DNA of 27,242 nucleotides from Pseudomonadota bacterium (GTDB taxonomy: Bacteria > Pseudomonadota > Gammaproteobacteria > Burkholderiales > Burkholderiaceae_E): the NCBI GenBank assembly GCA_023389175.1, contig JAEWEW010000307.1, positions 1 through 27,242 on the forward strand, written 5' to 3'. This document shows positions 1 through 7,028 of the stretch, one piece after another. The position numbers and the translations under genes are program-made. Every line of letters begins with the position of its first letter. Position 1 is the stretch's first letter. Below the pieces are notes generated by a model. That model was not told the origin of the DNA. It was given only the letters and a program-made list of their open reading frames with translations, and did no database searches.

Positions 1-20
1 GGCCTTGCCAAGCGGCGCCC

Positions 21-344
21 ATGACGACAGAGGTGACGACCGAGGCGATCGGCTGGTTCAGCAACCTGCTGCTGCTGCTGACCGTGGGCAAGCAGGTGGT
101 GACGCAGTGGAAGTCCGGAAGCACCATGGGGGTGTCGTCCTGGCTCTTCATCGGCCAGCTCGCAACCTCCACTGGTTTCGTGACCTACAGCTGGCTGCTC
201 GGCAACTGGGTCTTCGTCTTCAGCAACGCCCTGCTGATCTTCGTCGCGATCGTCGGGCAGTATCTCTACCGCCGCAACCTGCGCCGTGAGCAGCGGGCGG
301 CCTCGGCCGGCGAAGCGCCGCTGGCCGGCCGCTCGCCGGCCTGA
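21..344 (+). CDS. SemiSWEET/PQ-loop-like small membrane protein
   Basis: The 107-residue product has three hydrophobic segments at about residues 12-29, 41-61 and 65-84, followed by a basic, Arg-rich cytoplasmic tail. This is the size and topology of bacterial SemiSWEET or PQ-loop proteins, which dimerise to make a small sugar or solute carrier. The segment KQVVTQWKSGSTMGVSSW resembles the family's first helix and loop, where a PQ pair is usual; here it reads KQ, so the match is not perfect. The ATG at 21 has no visible Shine-Dalgarno in the 20 bases available, and a GTG at 33 is an alternative start. The gene ends 4 bp before the convergent Ku gene. The substrate cannot be read from sequence; a general small three-helix membrane protein remains possible. 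Confidence 0.65.
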   Translation: MTTEVTTEAIGWFSNLLLLLTVGKQVVTQWKSGSTMGVSSWLFIGQLATSTGFVTYSWLLGNWVFVFSNALLIFVAIVGQYLYRRNLRREQRAASAGEAPLAGRSPA

Positions 345-348
345 TCCT

Positions 349-1383
349 TCAAGCCGCCTTCTTTTTCGTTGCGGAGGTGCCGGCGCTGCGGCCGGCGGAC
401 TTCTTCGGCGCGGACCTGGCGCCCGACTTCGACGGCGACTTCGATCGCGACCTCGAAGAGCCGGACGCGGACTTCGACCCGGATTTCGACCGGGATCCTG
501 CGGATTTCGATTGCGATTTCGTCGCGCCGCCGGCACCCGTCTTGCGCGCATCGCCGGAACGCCTGGCCGCACCGGCCTTGCCGCCCTTGCCGGCAAGGCT
601 CTCGCGCAGGAGCGCCATGAAATCCACGACGTTCGTCGCCGGCTGCTCGTCCTCTTCCTGTTCGGCCTCGGCGGTGGTGACCGTGCCCTCCTGCGCGCGG
701 ATGCGGGCGTCGATCACCTCGTGCAGTCGGGCGCGGAAGTCGTCGACATAGGCGGTCGGGTCGAACTCCACCGTCATCGATTCCACCAGCTGCTCGGCCA
801 TGGCCACTTCCCGGCTGGAGATCCGGTGCTCCGAGAGGCTCCTGCCTGGCAGCGTGAAGGTGTCCGCCGCGACGATCTCCTGGGGAAAGCGCAGCAGGAT
901 CATCACCAGCGCGTCCTCGATCGGCATCACGCCGCAGAGGTACTCGCGGGTCCGGATCACCACCCGCCCGATGCCGATGCGCTCGGTGCGCCGCAGGACC
1001 TCGCGCAGCAGCACGTACCCCTTGTCGGCTTTCTTGCCGGGCACGAGGTAGTACGGCTTCTCGTGGTACATCGGGTTGATCGCATTCCGTTCCACGAACG
1101 ACTCGATCTCCACGGTCTCCAGCGAATCCGGCGCGGCTGCCTTGAAGTCCGCCTTGTCCAGCACGACGTAGTTGCCCTTGTCGTACTCGAACGCCTTGAC
1201 GATCTGCTTCCAGGGCACTTCCTCGCCGGTCTCGGCATTGACGCGCTCGAAGCGGATCGGATTGTTGTCGCGGCTGTCCAGCATGCGGAAGCTCAGGTCC
1301 GTGGACCGCGAGCCGGAGTGGAGCGATACCGGGATGTTGAGCAGGCCGAACGAGATGACCCCGTTCCAGATCGCGGTGGGCAT
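349..1383 (-). CDS. ku: Ku homodimeric DNA end-binding protein (NHEJ)
   Basis: Bacterial Ku forms a ring that threads onto broken DNA ends and recruits ligase D for non-homologous end joining. The 344-residue product starts MPTAIWNGVISFGLLNIPV, the usual Ku start, and carries the Ku core to about residue 235, including the segments AINPMYHEKPYYL and DALVMILLRFPQEI. A linker with NVVDFMALLRESL follows, then about 75 residues very rich in Lys, Ser, Arg and Ala, a DNA-binding tail seen in many bacterial Ku proteins. The ATG at 1383 was chosen because GAGGTAAG lies 5-12 bases upstream and homology starts there; an in-frame ATG at 1431 would add 16 residues unlike the family. No ligD is present in the window. 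The gene is divergent from the dehydrogenase at 1458. Confidence 0.95.
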   Translation of the reverse strand: MPTAIWNGVISFGLLNIPVSLHSGSRSTDLSFRMLDSRDNNPIRFERVNAETGEEVPWKQIVKAFEYDKGNYVVLDKADFKAAAPDSLETVEIESFVERNAINPMYHEKPYYLVPGKKADKGYVLLREVLRRTERIGIGRVVIRTREYLCGVMPIEDALVMILLRFPQEIVAADTFTLPGRSLSEHRISSREVAMAEQLVESMTVEFDPTAYVDDFRARLHEVIDARIRAQEGTVTTAEAEQEEDEQPATNVVDFMALLRESLAGKGGKAGAARRSGDARKTGAGGATKSQSKSAGSRSKSGSKSASGSSRSRSKSPSKSGARSAPKKSAGRSAGTSATKKKAA

Positions 1384-1457
1384 GGCGCTTACCTCGGGCG
1401 TGGGCGCGAACCGCCGTATAGTATCGGCCAACGAGAGACGACACGGGGAGGAGGCAA
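1384..1457. promoter_or_regulatory. Divergent intergenic region between ku and the dehydrogenase
   Basis: This 74-bp gap must hold the 5' signals of both divergent genes. An AT-rich core at 1416-1425 contains TATAGT on the plus strand (1417-1422), a good -10 candidate for the dehydrogenase, and a related TATACG on the minus strand for ku. No convincing -35 hexamer is seen for either. A Shine-Dalgarno GGGAGGAGG lies just before the ATG at 1458. Confidence 0.35.
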
Positions 1458-2375
1458 ATGGAAGGCAGGATCGGCTTCATCGGCCTGGGCACCATGGGGG
1501 TGGCCATGTGCCGCCGCCTGATGGCCACCGGCTCGCAGCTCACGGTCTGGAACCGCACCCCCGCGCGGGGCGAGGCGCTGCTGCGGGAAGGTGCCCGTTG
1601 GGCGGCCTCGCCGAAGGAAGTGGCCGCCGCCTGCGACGTGGTCTTCACCATGGTGACCGACGCCGCCGCCTCGGAGGCGGTGATCCTGGGCAAGGGCGGC
1701 GTGCTCGAGGGCGTGCACCCGGGCCTGGTGGTGATCGATTCCGCCAGCATCGCGCCGGAGGCGTCGCGGGCCATCGCGGCACGGGTGGAGGCCGCCGGCG
1801 CGCTCATGCTGGACGCGCCGGTCTCCGGCGGGCCGAAGGTCGCGGCCGATGGCCGGCTCGGCATCATGGTGGGCGGTCCCGCCGCTGCCTTCGATGCCTG
1901 CAAGCCGATCCTGGACCGCCTCGGCCAGATGGTGCTGCATACCGGCACGAACGGCAACGGCACGACGCTCAAGCTGATCTGCAACCTGATCATGGGCGTG
2001 GCGATCGAGGCCTGCGCCGAGGCACTGGTGCTGGCGGCGAAGCTGGGCATCGATCCCCAGGTCGTGATCGATATGACGTCGTTGCCAGGAACCGGCCCGC
2101 AGACCGGGGCGATGGCTACGCGCGGCCCGCGCATGGTGAAGCACGACTTCTTCCCGCCGCACTTCTCGGCGGCCAACATGGACAAGGATCTCACCGGCGT
2201 GCTGCGGCTGGCCGAGGCCGCCGGCGTCTCGCTGCCGGCAGCGAGCGCTGCCCGCGAGATGCTGCGCGCGGTCAAGTCGCGCGGCGACGGGCACATCGAC
2301 TCGAGCGCCGTGGTGACCGTGCTCGAAGCAATGGCGGCCACCTCGCTGGCGCCGCAGGCCGCCGGGAAGGGTTGA
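1458..2375 (+). CDS. NAD(P)-dependent beta-hydroxyacid dehydrogenase (3-hydroxyisobutyrate dehydrogenase family)
   Basis: Members of this family oxidise 3-hydroxyacids such as 3-hydroxyisobutyrate or tartronate semialdehyde in the cytosol. The 305-residue product has the N-terminal dinucleotide motif GFIGLGTMG (G9, G11, G14), the substrate-binding signature DAPVSGGPKVA near residue 118, and the catalytic Lys172 in TTLKLICNL, with a helical C-terminal domain of normal length. A strong GGGAGGAGG site precedes the ATG. It is convergent with hpaR, 43 bp away, and is not a canonical member of the hpa pathway, so its proximity may be coincidental. The exact substrate is unknown; glyoxylate/succinic semialdehyde reductase-like activity is equally possible. 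Confidence 0.9.
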   Translation: MEGRIGFIGLGTMGVAMCRRLMATGSQLTVWNRTPARGEALLREGARWAASPKEVAAACDVVFTMVTDAAASEAVILGKGGVLEGVHPGLVVIDSASIAPEASRAIAARVEAAGALMLDAPVSGGPKVAADGRLGIMVGGPAAAFDACKPILDRLGQMVLHTGTNGNGTTLKLICNLIMGVAIEACAEALVLAAKLGIDPQVVIDMTSLPGTGPQTGAMATRGPRMVKHDFFPPHFSAANMDKDLTGVLRLAEAAGVSLPAASAAREMLRAVKSRGDGHIDSSAVVTVLEAMAATSLAPQAAGKG

Positions 2376-2418
2376 GGCGGTCACCGGTTCCCGATCGCCA
2401 GGCGGCGGGTCCGGTGCT

Positions 2419-2886
2419 TCAATCGCCTCCGGTGCCGGTGCCGCTGCGCCTGGGCGGCGGTCCGAGGCTCGCGGTGGCATGCGCGAGCATCCGATAGAGG
2501 CGATCCAGCTCGCCCGCGCCGATCTCCGCCGCGAGATCGGCATAGATCGCTTCCGAGCGCGGTGCGATCTCCTGTACCAGCCGGCGTCCCTTGTCCGTGA
2601 TGGTGATGGTCATCGCCCGCTGGTCTTCGGCGCTCGGGGTCCTGCGGATGAGCCTGCGATCCGAGAGCGTCTTCAACAGCCGGGAGAGGCTGGGCAGGCT
2701 GAGCAGGGTGTCGGCCGCGAGATCGCTCGCGCGCATCGGTCCGTCCGATTCCAGCGCGCGCAGGATGCGCCACTGCTGCTCGGAGATGCCGTGCTCGCGC
2801 AGCATGGGGCGGAAGCGCGCCATCACCGCGTCACGGCAGCGCAGGAGTGCCATCGGCAGGGAGCGGGAGAAGGCGCGCAGGGTCAT
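2419..2886 (-). CDS. hpaR: MarR-family repressor HpaR of homoprotocatechuate degradation
   Basis: HpaR represses the hpa catabolic genes and is released by pathway aromatics. The 155-residue product shows the HpaR N-terminus: an LPMALLRCRDAVMARFRPML helix followed by EQQWRILRALE. The winged helix-turn-helix follows at about residues 50-95 (ASDLAADTLLSLPSLSRLL, then the wing with EDQRAMTITIT), and a C-terminal dimerisation helix. It is divergent from hpaE, separated by 145 bp with a promoter and palindrome, which is the classic arrangement of a local repressor. The C-terminal SGTGTGGD tail is low complexity. Identity as HpaR rather than a generic MarR protein rests on both the N-terminal signature and the neighbours. 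Confidence 0.9.
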   Translation of the reverse strand: MTLRAFSRSLPMALLRCRDAVMARFRPMLREHGISEQQWRILRALESDGPMRASDLAADTLLSLPSLSRLLKTLSDRRLIRRTPSAEDQRAMTITITDKGRRLVQEIAPRSEAIYADLAAEIGAGELDRLYRMLAHATASLGPPPRRSGTGTGGD

Positions 2887-2939
2887 GTGGCATCGTGCCG
2901 GTAGGGCGGCGGAGGCTCCGCCGGCGAGCCGCCGGAGGT

Positions 2940-2979
2940 TTGACAGCGCCAGGGCCCGGCTCTATGCTTAACATGTTAA
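2940..2979 (+). promoter_or_regulatory. Sigma70-type promoter for hpaEDF with overlapping palindromic operator
   Basis: A perfect -35 TTGACA at 2940-2945 is followed, after 17 bp, by TATGCT at 2963-2968 (4 of 6 to the -10 consensus). A perfect 12-bp palindrome TTAACATGTTAA occupies 2968-2979, from the end of the -10 across the expected transcription start near 2975. This is where a MarR dimer would block RNA polymerase, so it is the best HpaR operator candidate. HpaR binding is inferred from position, not from a matched consensus. Confidence 0.7.
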
Positions 2980-3031
2980 TTAATCGGTTGCCGGGGCGCA
3001 AGGTTGGCCGGCCCGTACCCGCGGAGCAGCA

Positions 3032-4489
3032 ATGATCAGGCATCTCATCGATGGCGAACCGGTAGCCGGCAAGGCGGTGTTCCAGACCATCAATCCCGCC
3101 AACCAGCAGGTGCTGGCGGAGGTGGCGGAAGGCGGCGAGGCGGAGGTGGCGGCGGCAGTGGCCGCGGCCAGGGCCGCTTTCCCCGGCTGGGCGGCGAAGC
3201 CCCAGGCAGAGCGCGCCCGCATCATGCACCGGCTGGGGGAGCTCATCACCGCCCGTGTGCCCAAGATCGCTCGCACGGAGACGGACGACACCGGCCAGGT
3301 GATCGGCCAGACCGGGAAGGCGCTGGTGCCCCGCGCGGCCGACAACTTCCACTACTTCGCCGAGATGTGCACCCGCACCGACGGGCACACCTATCCGGTG
3401 GACAACGTGATGCTCAACTACACGCTGTTCCAGCCGGTGGGGGTTTGCGCGCTGATCTCGCTGTGGAACGTGCCCTTCATGACGGCCACCTGGAAGACGG
3501 CGCCGTGCCTTGCCTTCGGCAATACCGCCGTGCTCAAGATGAGCGAGCTCTCGCCGCTCACCGCCTCGCTGCTCGGCGAGCTGGCGCTGGAGGCCGGCGT
3601 GCCGCGCGGCGTGCTCAACATCGTCCACGGCTACGGCCGCACCGCCGGCGAGGCGCTGGTGCGGCATCCGGACGTTCGTGCCATCTCATTCACCGGCTCC
3701 ACCGCCACCGGCAACCGGATCGTCCAGGCGGCCGGCCTGAAGAAGTTCTCGATGGAGCTGGGCGGCAAGAGCCCCTTCGTGATCTTCGAGGACGCGGACC
3801 TGGAGCGGGCATTGGATGCGGCCGTCTTCATGATCTTCTCCAACAACGGGGAGCGCTGCACCGCCGGCTCGCGCATCATCGTGCAGCGCTCGGTCTATCC
3901 CGAGTTCGCCCGGCGGTTCGCCGAGCGGGCGGCCCGCATCCGCGTCGGCGATCCGCAGGACGAGAAGACCATCATCGGGCCGATGATCTCGCGCGAGCAT
4001 CTCGCCAAGGTGCGCCGCTACATCGAGCTGGGCACGAAGGAGGGGGCGGCGCTGCTCACCGGCGGGCTCGATGCGCCGGAGCTGCCGTCGGCGCTGCGTG
4101 AAGGCAACTTCGTGAAGGCGACGGTGTTCGGCGATGTCGACAACCGCATGCAGATCGCGCAGGACGAGATCTTCGGCCCGGTCGCCTGCCTGATTCCCTT
4201 CGACGACGAGGCCGACGCGGTGCGCATCGCCAACGATACCCGCTACGGCCTGTCCTCCTACGTCTGGACCGAGAACCTGGGTCGCGCGCATCGGGTCGCC
4301 GCGGCAGTGGAGGCGGGCATGTGCTTCGTCAACAGTCAGAACGTGCGCGACCTGCGCCAGCCGTTCGGCGGCACCAAGGCCTCCGGCACCGGGCGTGAAG
4401 GCGGCACCTGGAGCTTCGAGGTGTTCCTGGAGCCGAAGAACGTGTGCGTATCGATCAACAGCCATCCGATTCCCCGCTGGGGACTCTGA
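3032..4489 (+). CDS. hpaE: 5-carboxymethyl-2-hydroxymuconate semialdehyde dehydrogenase
   Basis: HpaE oxidises the ring-cleavage product CHMS to 5-carboxymethyl-2-hydroxymuconate with NAD+. The 485-residue product is a full-length aldehyde dehydrogenase: oxyanion Asn146 in SLWNVPFM, the NAD-binding FTGSTATG segment, general-base Glu242 in MELGGKSP, and nucleophile Cys276 in NNGERCTAGSR. The C-terminal PFGGTKASGTGREGG motif is also intact. The start at 3032 has GGAG six bases upstream. It is the first gene of hpaE-hpaD-hpaF (gaps of 20 and 15 bp), and the neighbours fix the substrate, which the general family signature alone would not. Confidence 0.95.
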   Translation: MIRHLIDGEPVAGKAVFQTINPANQQVLAEVAEGGEAEVAAAVAAARAAFPGWAAKPQAERARIMHRLGELITARVPKIARTETDDTGQVIGQTGKALVPRAADNFHYFAEMCTRTDGHTYPVDNVMLNYTLFQPVGVCALISLWNVPFMTATWKTAPCLAFGNTAVLKMSELSPLTASLLGELALEAGVPRGVLNIVHGYGRTAGEALVRHPDVRAISFTGSTATGNRIVQAAGLKKFSMELGGKSPFVIFEDADLERALDAAVFMIFSNNGERCTAGSRIIVQRSVYPEFARRFAERAARIRVGDPQDEKTIIGPMISREHLAKVRRYIELGTKEGAALLTGGLDAPELPSALREGNFVKATVFGDVDNRMQIAQDEIFGPVACLIPFDDEADAVRIANDTRYGLSSYVWTENLGRAHRVAAAVEAGMCFVNSQNVRDLRQPFGGTKASGTGREGGTWSFEVFLEPKNVCVSINSHPIPRWGL

Positions 4490-4509
4490 CTTCCGCGAGG
4501 AGAAGCGTC

Positions 4510-5391
4510 ATGGGAACCCTGTCGCTCGCCGCCAAGATCACCCATGTGCCGTCGATGTACCTCTCGGAGCTGGACGGCCCGCACAAGGGCTGCCGCCAGG
4601 CGGCGATCGACGGCCATGTCGAGATCGGCCGCCGCTGCCGCGAGCTGGGCGTGGACACCATCGTGGTGTTCGACGTGCACTGGCTGGTCAATTCGGAGTA
4701 CCACATCAACTGCGCCGCGCAGTTCCAGGGCGTCTACACCAGCAACGAGCTGCCGCACTTCATCCACAACATGCCCTACGGCTATCCCGGGAACCCGGCG
4801 TTGGGCAAGCTGATCGCGGAGTCGGCCAACGCCGCGGGCATCGCCACCCGGGCGCACGACCAGACCACGCTCGAGCTCGAGTACGGTACCCTGGTGCCGA
4901 TGCGCTACATGAACGAGGACCGGCACTTCAAGGTGGTGTCGGTGTCCGGCTGGTGCATGTGGCATCGGCTGGAGGAGAGCATGAGATTCGGTCGCGCGGT
5001 GCGCGACGCGATCGAGCAGCGCTACGACGGCAACGTCGCGGTGTTCGCAAGCGGCTCGCTGTCGCATCACTTCGCGGACAATGGCACCGCGCCCGAGTAC
5101 ATGCACAAGGTCTACGATCCGTTTCTCGAGCAGGTGGATCGCAACGTGGTAGAGCTCTGGCGGCGCGGGGACTGGCGCACCTTCACCGACATGCTGCCCA
5201 TGTATGCGGAGAAGTGCTGGGGCGAGGGCGGCATGCACGATACCGCCATGCTGCTCGGCCTGCTGGGAGGCAGCCATTACGACCGCGGCGTGGAGATCAT
5301 CACGCCGTACTTCGGCAGCTCCGGGACCGGGCAGATCAACGCCATCTTCCCGGTGACGCCGTTGCCCGCGTCGCTCGCCCAGGCCGCCTGA
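4510..5391 (+). CDS. hpaD: 3,4-dihydroxyphenylacetate (homoprotocatechuate) 2,3-dioxygenase, class III
   Basis: HpaD opens the ring of homoprotocatechuate beside its hydroxyls using Fe(II) and O2. The 293-residue product follows the enterobacterial HpaD pattern nearly throughout: AAKITHVPSMYLSEL at the start, VDTIVVFDVHWLVNSEYHIN, YTSNELPHFIHNMPY, LEYGTLVPMRYMNED, ASGSLSHHFADNG and a terminal GSSGTGQINAIFP. His12 and His57 are the expected N-terminal iron ligands of the LigB-type fold. The ATG at 4510 was chosen over an in-frame ATG at 4444 because the latter lies inside hpaE, and GAGGAG stands just before 4510. It is not a vicinal-oxygen-chelate type extradiol enzyme. Confidence 0.96.
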   Translation: MGTLSLAAKITHVPSMYLSELDGPHKGCRQAAIDGHVEIGRRCRELGVDTIVVFDVHWLVNSEYHINCAAQFQGVYTSNELPHFIHNMPYGYPGNPALGKLIAESANAAGIATRAHDQTTLELEYGTLVPMRYMNEDRHFKVVSVSGWCMWHRLEESMRFGRAVRDAIEQRYDGNVAVFASGSLSHHFADNGTAPEYMHKVYDPFLEQVDRNVVELWRRGDWRTFTDMLPMYAEKCWGEGGMHDTAMLLGLLGGSHYDRGVEIITPYFGSSGTGQINAIFPVTPLPASLAQAA

Positions 5392-5406
5392 CCGCGGAGG
5401 AACCGC

Positions 5407-5823
5407 ATGCCGCACCTCACCATCGAATACTCGGCGAACCTGCGCGCTTCCGGCGAGTGGCCATCGCTCTGCCGCAAGCTCGCGGGGGTGCTCGCCTCGC
5501 GCGAGCAGGAGGGCAAGCCGGTGTTTCCGATCGGCGGCATCCGGGTTCGCGCCATCGCCGCGGAGGACTGGTGCATCGGCGACGGCAGCCTCGCAGACGC
5601 GGCCTTCGTGCATGCGCGCCTCATGATCGGCTCGGGCCGTGCCGAGCCGGTCAAGCGGGAGGCCGGCGATGCGCTGTTCGCCGTGATGCGCGAGCACTTT
5701 GCGCGGTCGTTCGAGTCCCGCGGCCTCGCGCTGTCCCTCGAGATCGGCGAGTTCGGGGAGGCGGGCACCTGGAAGCACAACAACCTGCACGATCGCTACC
5801 GGGCTTCGCGTCGCCCGGGCTGA
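5407..5823 (+). CDS. hpaF: 5-carboxymethyl-2-hydroxymuconate delta-isomerase
   Basis: HpaF isomerises CHM to 5-oxo-pent-3-ene-1,2,5-tricarboxylate, the third step after ring cleavage. The 138-residue product is in the tautomerase superfamily: after removal of Met the N-terminal Pro1 (start MPHLTIEYSANL) is the catalytic base. Family segments GGIRVRAIAAEDWCIGDG and FVHARLMIGSGR are present, as is the C-terminal TWKHNNLHDRY. GGAGG lies six bases before the ATG. It is the last visible gene of the hpaEDF unit; the next steps (hpaG decarboxylase, hpaH hydratase, hpaI aldolase) are not here. Confidence 0.95.
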   Translation: MPHLTIEYSANLRASGEWPSLCRKLAGVLASREQEGKPVFPIGGIRVRAIAAEDWCIGDGSLADAAFVHARLMIGSGRAEPVKREAGDALFAVMREHFARSFESRGLALSLEIGEFGEAGTWKHNNLHDRYRASRRPG

Positions 5824-5841
5824 CAGGCGGTGCGCTTCGCT

Positions 5842-5952
5842 TCAGCCGCCCAGGAGCGGGGCCAGGGCTTTCACCAACTGCTGGATGCCGAGCACGACGA
5901 AGAGCAGGGCGGTCAGGCGGAGCAGGATGTTGCCATGCGCACGATTCGCCAT
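5842..5952 (-). CDS. Candidate 36-residue single-pass membrane mini-protein
   Basis: A short open frame on the minus strand lies wholly in the hpaF-sigma factor gap. It starts MANRAHGNILLRL and continues with a hydrophobic stretch (TALLFVVLGIQQLV) and ends ALAPLLGG. A good Shine-Dalgarno AGGGGAG sits seven bases before the ATG. The basic N-terminus plus one transmembrane helix fits a small inner-membrane protein. No family is recognised and no promoter is assigned. It could be spurious because it is short, but the ribosome site, location and hydrophobicity pattern favour a real gene. Confidence 0.45.
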   Translation of the reverse strand: MANRAHGNILLRLTALLFVVLGIQQLVKALAPLLGG

Positions 5953-5997
5953 CCTGCTGCTCCCCTGCACGCCCCGACAGAGCATCCGTCGCCAGGC

Positions 5998-6024
5998 TGT
6001 CACGAAATCCTTGCCCGATACGTC
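5998..6024 (+). promoter_or_regulatory. Candidate ECF41-type autoregulatory promoter
   Basis: TGTCACG at 5998-6004 and CGTC at 6021-6024 are separated by 16 bp. This matches the promoter type known for ECF41 sigma factors (TGTCACA-type -35, CGTC -10). It lies 41 bp before the sigma start codon, placing transcription start near 6031. No second copy was noticed elsewhere in the window by eye. Confidence 0.6.
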
Positions 6025-6065
6025 TGGAAGGCAACCGCTTGGCGGACACCATCCTTGCGAGCTCC

Positions 6066-6953
6066 ATGACTATCGAAGATCAGACGCCGGCAGCCGACCG
6101 CTTCACCGCACTGCGACCACGGCTATTCTCCATTGCCTACCGCATGCTCGGCACCCGCGCGGACGCGGAGGACGTGGTGCAGGACGCCTGGCTGCGCTGG
6201 CAGGCCGTCGATGCCTCCACGGTGCGGTCCACCGAGGCCTGGCTGGTCACCACGGTGACGCGGCTTGCGATCGACCGGCTGCGCGCGGCCAAGGTACAGC
6301 GCGAAGCCTATGTCGGCTGGTGGCTGCCGGAGCCGCTGGTGGCCGTGGACGAGCAGACCCCGGAGGCGGCGGCCGAGCTGGCCGGCGAGCTGTCGGTCGC
6401 CTTCCTCTGGGTGCTCGAGCGGCTTTCCGCCGAGGAGCGGGCCGCGTTCCTGCTGCGCGAAGTGTTCGACTACGACTACGCGGAGATCGCGTCCCTGCTC
6501 GACAAGACCGAGGCTGCCTGCCGCCAGATGGTCCATCGGGCCGCGGCGAGGGTGCGGGCCGATCGTCCGCGCTTCCAGGTGACCGAGGCGGAGCACCGGC
6601 GACTGCTTGCGGGGTTCATGCAGGCCGCTTCGAGCGGCGACCGGTCCGCGATCCGGGCGCTGCTCGCCGAGGACGTCAGTCTGGTGAGCGACGGCGGCGG
6701 CAAGGTGCCGTCGTTCCGGCGGGTGCTGTCCGGCGGCCACCGGATCGCCAACCTGTACTGGGTGACCGAGCGCCGGCTGGCCGGGCGCATCGCGTGGCGG
6801 CTTGCGCGCATCAACGGGGAGACCGGCCTGGTGCGCTTCGTCGACGGGCAACCCGAGTCCGCCCAGGCGTTCGTGACCGACGGCGCCCGCATCGTCGCGA
6901 TCTATTCGATACGGAACCCCGACAAGCTCGCGGCCATCGCGCCGCTGCATTAG
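6066..6953 (+). CDS. sigJ: ECF41-family RNA polymerase sigma factor (SigJ type) with C-terminal SnoaL-like domain
   Basis: ECF41 sigma factors lack a classical anti-sigma and are instead controlled by their own C-terminal SnoaL-like extension. The 295-residue product has sigma region 2 at about residues 13-80 (RLFSIAYRMLGTRADAEDVVQDAWLR), region 4 at about 110-165, and an extension of some 125 residues. All three signatures of the group are present: WLPEP at 86-90, DGGGK at 209-213 and NPDKL at 284-288. The ATG at 6066 gives the normal N-terminus, though its Shine-Dalgarno is weak. An ECF41-type promoter lies just upstream. The usual partner, a carboxymuconolactone decarboxylase, oxidoreductase or epimerase (COE) gene, is missing on both sides. 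Confidence 0.95.
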   Translation: MTIEDQTPAADRFTALRPRLFSIAYRMLGTRADAEDVVQDAWLRWQAVDASTVRSTEAWLVTTVTRLAIDRLRAAKVQREAYVGWWLPEPLVAVDEQTPEAAAELAGELSVAFLWVLERLSAEERAAFLLREVFDYDYAEIASLLDKTEAACRQMVHRAAARVRADRPRFQVTEAEHRRLLAGFMQAASSGDRSAIRALLAEDVSLVSDGGGKVPSFRRVLSGGHRIANLYWVTERRLAGRIAWRLARINGETGLVRFVDGQPESAQAFVTDGARIVAIYSIRNPDKLAAIAPLH

Positions 6954-6972
6954 GAGCCTGGGGCCAGGCTCC
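6953..6972 (+). terminator. Hairpin at the sigma-factor stop codon
   Basis: An 8-bp perfect stem (GGAGCCTG with CAGGCTCC) and 4-base loop GGGC starts at the last base of the stop codon. It is followed by TGGCGTTT, a weak T-run. It probably ends the sigma-factor transcript before the aconitase gene. Confidence 0.55.
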
Positions 6973-7028
6973 TGGCGTTTGCGCGCCTGCCTTCCAGCGC
7001 TACGCCCACCTGGTTGATACCATCGGTC

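Noticed and set aside
266..2341. Long minus-strand open frame (691 codons) across the Ku and dehydrogenase region
   Set aside because: It is out of frame with the clear Ku protein and antisense to the dehydrogenase; biased Ala/Arg composition without domains, as expected of high-GC shadow frames.
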